DNA of 64,000 nt from NCBI RefSeq assembly GCF_030269445.1, contig NZ_BSTJ01000005.1, positions 310,001 to 374,000 of the forward strand. The letters are read 5' to 3'. Under the pieces are notes generated by a model. The model was not told the DNA's origin, made no database searches, and saw nothing but the letters and a program-made list of their open reading frames with translations. Made by a program: the position numbers and the translations under genes. The stretch's first letter is position 1. Each line of letters opens with the position of its first letter. Shown here piece by piece: positions 1-9,792 of this stretch. The stretch comes from Actinoallomurus iriomotensis (GTDB taxonomy: Bacteria > Actinomycetota > Actinomycetes > Streptosporangiales > Streptosporangiaceae).

Positions 1-165
1 CCGGGCCGTTACCGGCGCCGCACCCCCTGATCGTCCGGGTTCTCACGTCGCCGGTGTGTCCGGTGTGGGGCGGATGTAACCGGGCGCGGCGTCCGGCGTC
101 ACACGCGAGAAACGGGCGTTTCGTACGTTCGGCGGCGCTGTCGGATGTGACGAGGGGGCCGTTCG

Positions 166-3100
166 TTGACCGTGAGGGACCCGCGGGCCATCGCCAAGGT
201 GCGGACGGTCTGCTCGTACTGCGGGGTCGGCTGCGGGATGGTCCTGGACGTCGCGACGGGCCCGGACGGGCGCCGTACGGTGGTCAAGGCCGCCGGGGAC
301 AAGGCGCATCCGGCGAACTTCGGCCGCCTGTGCACCAAAGGGGCCACGACCGCGGACGTGCTGGCCGCGCCCGGAAGGCTCACCGCGGCGCTGGTGCGTC
401 CCGAGCGCGGCGCCGAGCCGGCGCCGACGGGGGTGGACGCGGCGATCGCCGCCACGGCCGGGCGGCTGCGGGAGATCATCGACCGGCACGGCCCGGACGC
501 GGTCGCGCTGTACGTGTCGGGGCAGCTGAGCCTGGAGGCGCAGTACCTGGCGAACAAGCTCGCCAAGGGTTTCATCGGCACGAACCAGATCGAGTCGAAC
601 TCGCGGCTGTGCATGGCCAGCGCGGGCACCGGCTACAAGCTGTCGCTGGGCGCCGACGGGCCGCCCGGCTCCTACCAGGACTTCGACGAGGCCGACGTGT
701 TCCTCGTCATCGGCTCCAACATGGCCGACTGCCACCCGATCTTGTTCCTGCGGATGATGGAGCGGGTGAAGGCGGGCGCCAAGCTGATCGTCGTCGATCC
801 GCGGCGCACCGTGACCGCCGACAAGGCCGACCTGTTCCTGCGGATCAGGCCGGGTACGGACCTGGCACTGCTGAACGGCCTGCTGCACCTGCTCGCCGAG
901 GGCGGGCACCTGGACGAGGCCTTCATCGCCGACCGTACCGAGGGCTGGGAGGCGATGGCGGAGCTGCTGGCCGACTACCCGCCCGCCGCCGTCGCCGAGA
1001 TCACCGGCATCCCCGAGCAGGACCTTCGTACCGCGGCCGAGTGGATCGGGTCCGCCGGGGAGTGGATGAGCTGCTGGACGATGGGGCTCAACCAGAGCAC
1101 CCACGGCACCTGGAACACCAACGCCCTGATCAACCTGCACCTGGCCACCGGCGCGATCTGCCGGCCGGGCAGCGGCCCGTTCTCCCTGACGGGCCAGCCC
1201 AACGCCATGGGCGGCCGGGAGATGGGCTACATGGGTCCCGGCCTGCCCGGCCAGCGTTCGGTGCTGGTGGAAGCCGACCGCGCGTTCACCGAACGGCTGT
1301 GGGGCCTGGCGCCGGGCGCCATCCGCGAGGACGGCGCCGGCAAGGGAACCGTCGAGATGTTCCAGCGGATGGCCGGCGGCGACATCAAGGCCTGCTGGAT
1401 CATCTGCACCAACCCCGTCGCCTCGGTCGCCAACCGCAGGACCGTCATCGACGGGCTGGAGGCGGCCGAGTTCGTGGTGACCCAGGACGTCTTCGCCGAC
1501 ACCGAGACCAACGCCTACGCCGACGTGGTCCTGCCCGCCGCCCTGTGGACCGAGACCGAGGGCGTGCTGGTCAACAGCGAACGCGACGTCACGCTCGCCC
1601 GGCCGGCCGCCGACCCGCCCGGTGAGGCACTGCCGGACTGGCTGATCATCGCCCGGGTGGCCTGCGCGATGGGCTATGCGGACGCCTTCTCCTACGCGAG
1701 TGCGGAGGAGGTCTTCGAGGAGCTCAAGGGCGCCTGGAACCCGGCGACCGGCTATGACCTGCGCGGCGTGACCTACCAGCGGCTGCGGGCCACCCCCGTG
1801 CAGTGGCCCGCCCCGGACCCGGGCGGCCCCGACCGCAACCCGATCCGGTACCTGGACGGGGACGGGCCGGTCTTCCCGACCGCGAGCGGCCGGGCGGTGT
1901 TCTTCGCCCGCCCGCACGTGCCCGCCGCCGAGATGCCCGACGACGCCTTCCCGTTCGTCCTCAACACCGGACGCCTGCAGCACCAGTGGCACACCCTCAC
2001 CAAGACCGGCAAGGTCGCCAAGCTCAACCGGCTCAACCCGGCCCCGTTCATCGAGGTGCATCCGCGGGACGCGCGGGAACTGGGCATCGGCGAGGGCGAC
2101 CAGGTGGAGGTCGCCTCCCGGCGCGGCCGGGCCGTGCTGCCGGCGGTGGTGACCGAACGCGTGCGGCCCGGCTGCTGCTTCGCGCCGTTCCACTGGAACG
2201 ACCTGTTCGGGGAGTACCTGAGCATCAACGCGGTGACCAGCGACGCGGTCGATCCGCTGTCTTTTCAGCCGGAGTTGAAGGTGTGCGCGGTGTCGCTGGC
2301 CAAGGTCGCCGCGCCGTCCCCTGGTGGCATCCGGACGCTCGTGCCGGCCGGGGCGGCTTCGGCGGCGGCCGTCTTCGGGGTGCGGGACGTGGCCCCGCCG
2401 GTACTGACCGAGCCCGAACGCCGCTACCTCGCCGGGTTCCTGGAGGGGCTGGAGTCGGGGGCGCCGGGCGTTCCCGTGCTGCCGCCCACGGCGCCGTTCA
2501 GCCGGGACACCGCCCTGTGGGTGAACGGTGTCCTGGCCGGCCTGCGCTCGCGGGTCCCGTGGTCCGCGGACGAACCCGCGGCGGACGCGAAGGGCGCCGG
2601 CCGTGAGGTCGCGGTGCTGTGGGCGTCCCAGACGGGCACCGCCGAGGAGTTCGCCGCGATCGCCGCCGAACGGCTCACCGGCGCCGGGCACCGGGTCACC
2701 GTCCGTTGCATGGACGACGCCGAGCCGCGGTCGCTGCCGTCCGCCGACCTGCTGCTGATCAGCAGCACGTTCGGCGACGGGGACGCACCGGACAACGGCT
2801 CGGGTTTCTGGGACGCCCTGGCCTCCGAGGACCTGCCGCGCCTGGACGGGGCCCGCTATGCCGTCCTGGCCTTCGGCGACTCCTCCTATGACGACTTCTG
2901 CGGGCACGGGCGCCGCCTGGACCGGCGTCTGGAGGAGCTGGGCGCCGTACGGCTGGCCCCGCGTACCGACTGCGAACCGGACTATGAGGCCTCCGCCCAG
3001 GCCTGGCTGGAACAGGTCCTGTCCGCCCTGGGGGCTCCTTCACCGGCCGTGACCGTCCCGGGGCCCGCGCCCGCCGCCCGGCCCGCCGGATCGGGTGTCA

Positions 3101-4206
3101 CGACGGCCCGGCTCACCGGCAACCGGCTGCTCAGCGGCCCGGGGTCGGGCAAGGAGGTCCGGCGGTTCACCTTCGACCTGCGCGACGGCGACGTCCCGCC
3201 GGTCTACCAGGCCGGTGACGCGCTGGGGGTGCGCCCGGTCAACTGCCCGGACCTGGTGGCCGAGTGGCTGGCCGTCACCGGACTGGACTCCGGCACCGCC
3301 GTCGAGCTCGACCGCGTCGGCGAGGTCCCGCTCGGGGAGGCCCTCCACCGGCACCTGGACATCACCAGGATCACCCCGGACCTGCTGCGTTTCATCACCG
3401 AACGCACCGGCGACCGCGAGCTGAAGAGGCTGCTGCGCCCGGACAACAAGGGCCAGCTCGCCCAGTGGTCCTGGGGACGTCAGGCCGTCGACGTGCTCGC
3501 CGAGCATCCGGTCCGCGCCACCGCCGGGGAATGGGCGCAGGTCCTGGGCCGCCTGCGTCCCCGCCTGTACTCGATCTCCTCCAGCCCGCTCACCCAGCCG
3601 CACGAGGTCGCGCTGACGGTCTCGGTCGTCCGGTACGGCAACCCCCGCGGCCGCGCCCGCAAGGGCGTCTGCTCGACCTTCCTCGCCGACGCCGCCCCCG
3701 GCTCCCCGATACCGGTCCACGTCCAGCGTTCCGCCCACTTCCGGCCCCCGTCCGATCCGGCCACCCCCATGGTGATGGTCGGCCCGGGCACGGGGATCGC
3801 GCCGTTCATCGGCTTCCTGCATGAGCGGCGCGCCCGTGGTCACCGCGCCCCCAACTGGCTGTTCTTCGGTGAGCAGCACCGCGCCGGCGACTTCTACTAC
3901 CAGGAGGAGCTGACCGCCCTGCGGGACGAGGGCTACCTGGACCGGATCGACACCGCCTTCTCCCGTGACCAGCGCGCCCGGATCTACGTCCAGGACCGCA
4001 TGCGCGAGCAGGGGCACCGGCTGTGGTCCTGGCTCCAGGACGGCGCCCACCTGTACGTATGCGGCGACGCCTCACGCATGGCCAGGGACGTGGACCGGGC
4101 GCTGCACGACATCGCCGTCACCCACGGCGGGCTGAGCGCCGACGGCGCCGCCGGGTACCTCAAGCAGCTCACCGCCGCCCGGCGCTACGTCCGCGACGTG
4201 TACTGA
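166..4206 (+). CDS. Assimilatory nitrate reductase fused to a diflavin (CPR-like) reductase
   Basis: A 1346-residue fusion expected to reduce nitrate to nitrite in the cytoplasm and to carry its own electron-input module. The N-terminal ~700 residues are a molybdopterin oxidoreductase: cysteines 16, 19, 23 and 56 match the 4Fe-4S cluster site (CSYCGVGC, then GRLCTKG), followed by bis-MGD-binding segments. A flavodoxin-like FMN domain starts near residue 814 ([12 protein letters not shown]), an FAD domain with RLYSISSSP lies near 1132, and an NADPH-binding lobe with GPGTGIAPF is near 1206; the end YVRDVY is typical of cytochrome P450 reductase/CysJ relatives. The start is TTG with a purine-rich GAGGGGG about 7 bases upstream. 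The same domain order is known in actinobacterial nitrate/sulfite-reductase-flavoprotein fusions. Nitrite reductase and transporter genes are not in the window, so partners probably lie to the left. Confidence 0.93.
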   Translation: MTVRDPRAIAKVRTVCSYCGVGCGMVLDVATGPDGRRTVVKAAGDKAHPANFGRLCTKGATTADVLAAPGRLTAALVRPERGAEPAPTGVDAAIAATAGRLREIIDRHGPDAVALYVSGQLSLEAQYLANKLAKGFIGTNQIESNSRLCMASAGTGYKLSLGADGPPGSYQDFDEADVFLVIGSNMADCHPILFLRMMERVKAGAKLIVVDPRRTVTADKADLFLRIRPGTDLALLNGLLHLLAEGGHLDEAFIADRTEGWEAMAELLADYPPAAVAEITGIPEQDLRTAAEWIGSAGEWMSCWTMGLNQSTHGTWNTNALINLHLATGAICRPGSGPFSLTGQPNAMGGREMGYMGPGLPGQRSVLVEADRAFTERLWGLAPGAIREDGAGKGTVEMFQRMAGGDIKACWIICTNPVASVANRRTVIDGLEAAEFVVTQDVFADTETNAYADVVLPAALWTETEGVLVNSERDVTLARPAADPPGEALPDWLIIARVACAMGYADAFSYASAEEVFEELKGAWNPATGYDLRGVTYQRLRATPVQWPAPDPGGPDRNPIRYLDGDGPVFPTASGRAVFFARPHVPAAEMPDDAFPFVLNTGRLQHQWHTLTKTGKVAKLNRLNPAPFIEVHPRDARELGIGEGDQVEVASRRGRAVLPAVVTERVRPGCCFAPFHWNDLFGEYLSINAVTSDAVDPLSFQPELKVCAVSLAKVAAPSPGGIRTLVPAGAASAAAVFGVRDVAPPVLTEPERRYLAGFLEGLESGAPGVPVLPPTAPFSRDTALWVNGVLAGLRSRVPWSADEPAADAKGAGREVAVLWASQTGTAEEFAAIAAERLTGAGHRVTVRCMDDAEPRSLPSADLLLISSTFGDGDAPDNGSGFWDALASEDLPRLDGARYAVLAFGDSSYDDFCGHGRRLDRRLEELGAVRLAPRTDCEPDYEASAQAWLEQVLSALGAPSPAVTVPGPAPAARPAGSGVTTARLTGNRLLSGPGSGKEVRRFTFDLRDGDVPPVYQAGDALGVRPVNCPDLVAEWLAVTGLDSGTAVELDRVGEVPLGEALHRHLDITRITPDLLRFITERTGDRELKRLLRPDNKGQLAQWSWGRQAVDVLAEHPVRATAGEWAQVLGRLRPRLYSISSSPLTQPHEVALTVSVVRYGNPRGRARKGVCSTFLADAAPGSPIPVHVQRSAHFRPPSDPATPMVMVGPGTGIAPFIGFLHERRARGHRAPNWLFFGEQHRAGDFYYQEELTALRDEGYLDRIDTAFSRDQRARIYVQDRMREQGHRLWSWLQDGAHLYVCGDASRMARDVDRALHDIAVTHGGLSADGAAGYLKQLTAARRYVRDVY

Positions 4207-4218
4207 CCGGGTGGTGCC

Positions 4219-7026
4219 TCAGGCCGGGTGGGCGGCATTGAGCCGGCCGGCTTCGCCGGCCCGGCCGAGCCGTTCGAGGGCGCGGGCGAGCGCGTGCGTC
4301 GCGGAGACACGCAGCGGCGATTCGGGCGGGGCGGAGTCGAACGCGGCTCGCAGCACCGGCTCGGCGAGGTCGGGCCGGTCGGCGTCGAGGAGGACGCCGC
4401 CGTGCAGCAGATCCATCTCCGCCGCCTCGGCCGGCCGGCCGAGTCGCCGGAACGCCGCCGCCGCGCGCGCGGCCCGGTCCGTGGCCTCCTGGGTACGGCC
4501 GGCGCCGGCCAGGATGTGCGCGGCGCTGCGGAAGGTCAGCGCCCAGCCGTTGGCCAGCTGCGCGGCGGGTTCGGGCGGCAGCGCGCGGGTGGCCTGTTCG
4601 GCCTGGGCCAAGGCGGTGAGGGCCTGCTGTCCCTCGCCGGCCCAGTGCAGGGACAGCGCCTCGGCCGCGCGGCACAGGGCGGTCAGGTGCGGGTTGCCGA
4701 GCCGGGCGGCGACGTCACCGGCCGTACGGTAGGTCTGTGCCGCCTTGGCGTCCTGGTCGAGCAGGTCGTGGATCTGCGCGGTGGGGATGAGGGCGTTGAC
4801 GAGCAGCAGCGGGTCGTCCCGCGTGCGGGCGTCGCCCGCCAGCTTGTCGTACTCCTCCAGGGCGAGGGTGTGGTCGCCGAGCATGCGGTAGCCCTCGGCG
4901 AGCAGGAGGCGGTTGTCGTCAGCGATCCGCGGCCGGTCCAGCCGGCCGAGTTCGCGCAGCCGGTCCAGCCACGCGGCGACGTCGTCGGCCGCCTGCACGG
5001 CGTCCTCGATGCGACCGGCCGCGCGGTAGGCGACGGCGAGTTCGTATCCCTGCTCGGCGGTGTCGTCGTCGCGGGACCGGGCCTCGCCGACCGCGTCGAT
5101 GAGGTCCTCCAGCGCGTCGGCCGGCCGTCCGGCGCCGATGAGCGCGAGGCCGCGGCGGTACCGCAGGTAGCCGCGGAGCCGCGGAGGCGCGGCCGAGGGG
5201 AGCGCGGCGAGTTCTCGTTCGACCATGGCGAGGAAGAGTCCCGGGGTGCCCGCCCGGTCGTGCGCCTTGCGCGTGGCCTCATGGGCGGCGACCAACTGGC
5301 CGGGGGAGCCGGCGGCGGTGAAGGCGCCCCGCGCGACGTCGGCCAGGGCCATCACCTGCGCGGGCGCGGCGTTGTCGAACTCGCGCCAGCGTGCCTCGGT
5401 GAGGGCCAGCGAGCCGATGAGGACCGCGTCGCCGGCGAGCCGGGCGTGGTGGGCGCCGCGGGCCAGCGCGCGGTAGGCGTCGTTGTCCTGCCGGGCCTGG
5501 ACGAGCGAGCGGGCGTGCAGCAGCTCACCGTAGGCGATCATCTGGTGGTCGCCGGTGCGGTGGAGTTCCCTGACGGCCCGCGCGACCGTCTTCACCCCTT
5601 TCCTGGGCTGGTCGTGGCGGCTCAGCCAGTGACCGAGCCGGCACAGGCACACCAGGTGGCGCAGGTGGTCCCCGGCCTGGCGGTGGGCGTCGGCGGCCCA
5701 CTGGAACCGGTTCTCGGCCTCGGCGTCGTCGTCGGCGGCGAGCAGTGCGGTGAGTTCGGTGTGCCGCGCGGCCAGGTGCGGCGGAGGCGTGCCGACGGCG
5801 TCCAGGCAGCGGCGTGCCTCGGTGTGCTCTTCTCGCTGCTCGTGCCATTCGGCCTGGTTCAGCAGCGTCTCGGGCGGTGTTCCGGGCGGGATCGGCGCGG
5901 GCCGGGGCGTTTTGCGGGCGGTCGGGGTGAGCGGCAGGAAGTCGGTGACGGGTGCGGCGGCCAGCCGCGCGCGGATCCGGTCGCCCTGGTGGGTGGTGCC
6001 GTTGCGCCGGTCGAAGCGGGCGGCCAGCTCCCGCGCGGTGGTCTCCATCTCCTGGTGCAGCTCCGCCAGGGTCCAGGTGAGGTCCGATCCGGACCCGCGG
6101 ACGGTCTCGGCGCCCCGGCCCGCCTCGACGAGCCGCCGCAGCAGGACCGCCCCGGCGGTGGCGAACTCCATCTTGCCGTTCGGCCGGTTCAGCGTGGGGT
6201 AGCCGCCGAGGTGTTCCCGCAGCGCGGACAGGCCGGTCTCCTCGTTGCCGGTCAGCGCGCAGAACTCCACTTTCATGCCGCCGTACTCGAACCGGTAGAC
6301 GTCCTGGTACATCGCCCGGCGGGCCCGGTGGAAGGCCGTGGCGGCCTCCTCGAAGCGGCCGGCGCGGGCCAGCGGCAGCAGCATCAGGCACTGGATGGGC
6401 GCGGGCGGCTCGGTGAAGGTGACCTGCCCGGACAGCACCGGCCCGGCCAGGGCCAGCGCCCGTTCGACCGAGGCGTCGTCGCCGCGTAGGACGAGCCGTT
6501 CGACCTCGGCCTCGAAGTCCCACACCGAGTCGGGGTCCGGTCCGCCGGCGGTCTTCCACGCCCGGTGGCAGCGTTCCTCCTCAGGCCAGTCACGGGCGAG
6601 CTGGGCGACCCAGCGGCGGGCGTCGTGGACTCGGCGCAGGCTGTGGCCGCCGGCGCGGAAGCGGCGTTCCATGTCCTCGAAGGCGCCGTAGATCTGGGCC
6701 AGGCTGATCTCGGGGAACTCGGCCATCGACTGGGCGATGTGGGCGTACCAGTTGCGCAGCGCGTAGTCCGCCTCCGGCCCGAACTCGCCCGGGCGCGCGT
6801 CGTACTCGCTCAGGCAGCGGGAGAACAGCGGGAACGCCTTGTCCCACTGCCGGCCGACGCTGTAGGCGTTGGCCAGGTCGCGGCGCGAGGCGAAGGCCAG
6901 CCGGTGCAGGCCGCCGGCGTCGGCGTGCCGTACGACGTCCTCCATCAGCGCGGTCTTCGCCTCGCCGTACCGCATCTGCCGGGCCTGGTCGAGCATGGCG
7001 GCCAGTTCGGCCTCGGTCCGGCTCAT
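4219..7026 (-). CDS. Long tetratricopeptide-repeat protein coupled to the Hsp90-like gene
   Basis: A 935-residue, largely alpha-helical protein made of irregular TPR-like helix pairs rich in Ala, Arg and Leu, with no membrane segments or signal peptide. The start chosen is the ATG at 7026 (MSRTEAELAAML), because it overlaps the stop of the upstream Hsp90-like gene as ATGA; the open frame extends further upstream but would overlap that gene deeply. Early residues describe a work-up of counts per helix pair (for example DKAFPLFSRCLSEYD); the C-terminal third has the clearest TPR units (HTLALEEYDKLAGDAR). TPR proteins act as protein-binding scaffolds. The translational coupling suggests that this one works with the Hsp90-like ATPase, as TPR co-chaperones do in eukaryotes, but this is inference. 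The gene is convergent with the nitrate reductase, with only 12 bases between the stops. Confidence 0.85.
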   Translation of the reverse strand: MSRTEAELAAMLDQARQMRYGEAKTALMEDVVRHADAGGLHRLAFASRRDLANAYSVGRQWDKAFPLFSRCLSEYDARPGEFGPEADYALRNWYAHIAQSMAEFPEISLAQIYGAFEDMERRFRAGGHSLRRVHDARRWVAQLARDWPEEERCHRAWKTAGGPDPDSVWDFEAEVERLVLRGDDASVERALALAGPVLSGQVTFTEPPAPIQCLMLLPLARAGRFEEAATAFHRARRAMYQDVYRFEYGGMKVEFCALTGNEETGLSALREHLGGYPTLNRPNGKMEFATAGAVLLRRLVEAGRGAETVRGSGSDLTWTLAELHQEMETTARELAARFDRRNGTTHQGDRIRARLAAAPVTDFLPLTPTARKTPRPAPIPPGTPPETLLNQAEWHEQREEHTEARRCLDAVGTPPPHLAARHTELTALLAADDDAEAENRFQWAADAHRQAGDHLRHLVCLCRLGHWLSRHDQPRKGVKTVARAVRELHRTGDHQMIAYGELLHARSLVQARQDNDAYRALARGAHHARLAGDAVLIGSLALTEARWREFDNAAPAQVMALADVARGAFTAAGSPGQLVAAHEATRKAHDRAGTPGLFLAMVERELAALPSAAPPRLRGYLRYRRGLALIGAGRPADALEDLIDAVGEARSRDDDTAEQGYELAVAYRAAGRIEDAVQAADDVAAWLDRLRELGRLDRPRIADDNRLLLAEGYRMLGDHTLALEEYDKLAGDARTRDDPLLLVNALIPTAQIHDLLDQDAKAAQTYRTAGDVAARLGNPHLTALCRAAEALSLHWAGEGQQALTALAQAEQATRALPPEPAAQLANGWALTFRSAAHILAGAGRTQEATDRAARAAAAFRRLGRPAEAAEMDLLHGGVLLDADRPDLAEPVLRAAFDSAPPESPLRVSATHALARALERLGRAGEAGRLNAAHPA

Positions 7027-8816
7027 CGGGTGCCTCCGGCGGCCATCGCCCACTCGAGCAGGCCGAGGAACGAGTGGTTGAGCAGCGCGCTGTCCTGCGG
7101 CCGCAGCGGGTGGTGGCCCGACAGCAGCGCCTGGCCGTACAGGGCCTGGACGCCCAGGGCGGCCAGTGACGGGTCGGCGGCTTCGGCGACCCGCCGTACG
7201 ACGGGGTTGCGCAGGTTGAGGATCAGCTGCGGCCGTTCGCCGGCACCGGTGGCGTCCACGGCGCCGAGGACGCCGGCCCACAGTTCGTTCGCGGCCGACC
7301 GGGCCGACCGCATCTCCTCGGCCTGGGCCGCGGCGCGGCTCAGCACGTACAGGGCGGGCAGCGACGGCGGGTCGAAGGAACGTGGCGCCACGTCGCAGCC
7401 GAGCGTGTGGAGGGTGTCGGCGGCGAGCCGCAGGAACGGTCGCAGCCGGGCCTCCAGGGCCGGGTCCGGCGGTTCGAAGTAGGTCGTCAGCTCGGCGGGT
7501 TCCAGGCGCCGTACGGTGATCGCCGGGTCCAGCAGCGGCAGCCGCCGCATGATCTCGATGTCGTAGGCGTATCCGCCGTTGACCAGGCCGAAGTTCTGCG
7601 CGCCGGCGACCGCGGCCAGCTCACGGAACTCATCGGCCGTCGCGGTGTAGCGCACGACCGGGTGGCGCCGGCGGAACTCGGCGAGGGTCATCGGCCCGGC
7701 CGCGGTCTCCATCGGCCACCAGCGGTCCACCACGCGCAGCATCTCCACGTCGTGCAGCGCGAGCGCCTTGACGCCCAGGTGGTGCACGGACAGGAACCGC
7801 TGGAGCCGGTCCGGCGCGGTGGCGGCGAGACGTACCAGCCAGTCGCGTACCTGTGCGCCCAGCGCCTCGCGGGTGTCGGCGAGCAGGTCGTCCTCATACA
7901 GCGCCTCGCGGCCGGCGGTCGGCCGCAGCTCGCCGGTGTCGACGACGCAGCGGACGAAGAACGCCCATTCGGGCAGCAGCTTGTCCACGCTGTCGGACAG
8001 CAGCATCCGGCGCAGGTACACCCGGTGTCCCGATCGGGCGGCCGGGTTGGCGGCCATCGGCAGCACGAACGCCAGCCCGGTCAGCCCGGCCTCGGGGACG
8101 GCCAGGTCGATCACGTCGAACGGGGCGAAGCCGAACACGCGCTCGGCGTACTCGCGCAGCGCCGCGGCCCGTACGGCGGGGGAGGGGTGGCGGTGCTGCC
8201 AGGGCAGGGCGCCGGAGTTCACCCGCCGGCCGCCGATGGAGATCTCCACCGGCAGCGCGTCGGCGTAGCGGACCGCCAGGTCGGCGACCATCGCGCCGGT
8301 CAGCCACGGCTCCATGCCGGGCCGGGGCCGGAGCGTCACCGTGGTTCCGGGTTCGGGCCGTTCCCGCGCGGCGGGCGTCACGCGGTACCGGCCGTCGGAC
8401 CGGCCGGTCCATTCCACCGTCGGGCCGCCGCGGGCGGAGCGGGTCAGCACGCGTACCTCGTCGGCGACCAGGAAGCAGGACAGCAGTCCGATGCCGAACC
8501 GGCCGAGGAACTCGTGCCGCGCCATGCCGAGTTCGTCCCGTTTGGAGCTGCGGCCGATGGTGGCGAGCAGTTCGTGCACCTCGGGCTCGGACAGGCCGAT
8601 GCCGCCGTCGCGTACCCGCAGCGTGCCGTCGCCGGTGGTCTCGGGCGGGTCGATGGCCACCACGGCCGGTGCGTCCGGGTCGGCCTGCCGGCGGGCGGTG
8701 ATCGCGTCGACCGCGTTCTGCAGGAGTTCGCGCAGGTACACCTGGGGGGTGGTGTACAGGTGGTGGCTGAGCAGATCGACCACGCCTCGCAGATCAACCT
8801 GGAAGGCCCGCTCCAC
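7023..8816 (-). CDS. Hsp90 (HtpG)-family ATPase
   Basis: A 597-residue GHKL-type ATPase of the Hsp90 family. The ATP-lid elements are visible: the N box with E30, N34 and D37 (LRELLQNAVDAI), the DGGIG motif at 70-74 (RVRDGGIGLSE), FLGRFGIGLLSCF near 103-115, and GTTVTLRPR. The middle domain follows with the substrate-binding arm; the C-terminal dimerisation part is degenerate and ends EWAMAAGGTR, so there is no MEEVD-like TPR tail. It is close to bacterial HtpG in length (about 600-640) but diverged, matching a recognised actinobacterial group labelled only as HSP90 family protein. It is the first gene of a two-gene unit with the TPR protein (4-bp overlap). Its role is probably ATP-driven chaperoning of a specific client set rather than general stress folding; that is inference. 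Confidence 0.9.
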   Translation of the reverse strand: MERAFQVDLRGVVDLLSHHLYTTPQVYLRELLQNAVDAITARRQADPDAPAVVAIDPPETTGDGTLRVRDGGIGLSEPEVHELLATIGRSSKRDELGMARHEFLGRFGIGLLSCFLVADEVRVLTRSARGGPTVEWTGRSDGRYRVTPAARERPEPGTTVTLRPRPGMEPWLTGAMVADLAVRYADALPVEISIGGRRVNSGALPWQHRHPSPAVRAAALREYAERVFGFAPFDVIDLAVPEAGLTGLAFVLPMAANPAARSGHRVYLRRMLLSDSVDKLLPEWAFFVRCVVDTGELRPTAGREALYEDDLLADTREALGAQVRDWLVRLAATAPDRLQRFLSVHHLGVKALALHDVEMLRVVDRWWPMETAAGPMTLAEFRRRHPVVRYTATADEFRELAAVAGAQNFGLVNGGYAYDIEIMRRLPLLDPAITVRRLEPAELTTYFEPPDPALEARLRPFLRLAADTLHTLGCDVAPRSFDPPSLPALYVLSRAAAQAEEMRSARSAANELWAGVLGAVDATGAGERPQLILNLRNPVVRRVAEAADPSLAALGVQALYGQALLSGHHPLRPQDSALLNHSFLGLLEWAMAAGGTR

Positions 8817-8911
8817 GCCCCGCCCCTCGTGCCCGTGTTCCCGTCAGGGAATCGTAGTGCCAGGCCGATCACCGGGACGCGGGTCACCACCATGATCCTT
8901 CAAATGGGACA

Positions 8912-9679
8912 ATGCGGGACATGTCTCACCAGTCCGTGGCGAGGACGCGACGCGCCGCCGTCACGGCCGTCCTCATCCTGCTGGGTGCCCTCGCCGTGGT
9001 CTCGCTCGTCGCCGTCCTCGTCGTGACGCAGGCACCGGACGGCGTCCGTGACCTGCACGCCTACCAGCGGGCGGCACGCTGCCCGGCGGCCCCGTCCGGG
9101 TCCGCCGACTGCCGCTGGACCGAGCCGTTCACGGTGACCGGCGTCCATTACGCCCGCGGCCGCAACGACTCGCACCGCGCCTACCTGACCGGTCCCGACG
9201 GCAGGCGGTGGACGACGGCGTACGCCTCCGGCGGTCCCCTGCTGTACGGCATCGGCGAGGGCGACCGGGTCACCGGCACCCTCTGGCGCGGCCGGCTGAC
9301 CGAGATCGCGACCGGGGGCATGTCCCAGGAGACGATGGACGCCCCGGCCGACATGCGCGCCCGGGTCCTCGTCCTCGCGGTGATCGTCATCCCTCCCGGT
9401 CTGCTCCTGGCGGCCGCGTGCGTGTGGCGGCTGTGCCGCCTGCGCGCCGCCCCGACGCCGGGTCTGGTCGCCACCAGGGGCCTGGCCGCCGGGCTGTTCC
9501 TCGGCCCGTTGTTCAGCCTCCTCCCGCTGGGCCACCGGGCCGAGAACCCGTGGTGGGTCACGGGCGCCTGGCTGATCATCGCCACCCTCCTGACCGTCGT
9601 GGCCCGCGTCTACGTCAACCAGAAACGCGACCACGAGGACGAACCCGCCCTCGGCGAGCGGCACGCCGCGGCGGGCTAG
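8912..9679 (+). CDS. Membrane protein with four predicted transmembrane helices
   Basis: A 255-residue protein of unknown function. An N-terminal hydrophobic helix (ALAVVSLVAVLVV) is followed by a roughly 100-residue extracytoplasmic stretch containing two cysteines (CPAAPSG and CRWTEPF), then three more hydrophobic helices (VLVLAVIVIPPGLLLAA, AAGLFLGPLFSLL, WLIIATLLTVVARVYV) and a charged cytoplasmic tail. ATG codons at 8912 and 8921 are in frame; the weak GGGA purine run at 8906 sits better for 8921, so the N-terminus may be three residues shorter. It is divergent from the Hsp90-like gene across about 95 bases. No recognisable catalytic motif is seen. Confidence 0.8.
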   Translation: MRDMSHQSVARTRRAAVTAVLILLGALAVVSLVAVLVVTQAPDGVRDLHAYQRAARCPAAPSGSADCRWTEPFTVTGVHYARGRNDSHRAYLTGPDGRRWTTAYASGGPLLYGIGEGDRVTGTLWRGRLTEIATGGMSQETMDAPADMRARVLVLAVIVIPPGLLLAAACVWRLCRLRAAPTPGLVATRGLAAGLFLGPLFSLLPLGHRAENPWWVTGAWLIIATLLTVVARVYVNQKRDHEDEPALGERHAAAG

Positions 9680-9792
9680 GAGCCGGCCCTTGGCCGACCA
9701 GCGGAACCGAATACGGGAGAAACGGCCGCACTCTTGATCATCGGTCGGTGCTCGTCCGCCGGGGCTGCCGACGGTCGCTACGATCACGCCCC

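Noticed and set aside
43-2907. A 954-codon open frame antisense to the nitrate reductase, and similar long antisense frames elsewhere (for example over the SARP regulator)
   Set aside because: Arg/Gly/Pro-rich composition and perfect overlap with well-identified genes; long empty antisense frames are usual in GC-rich DNA.
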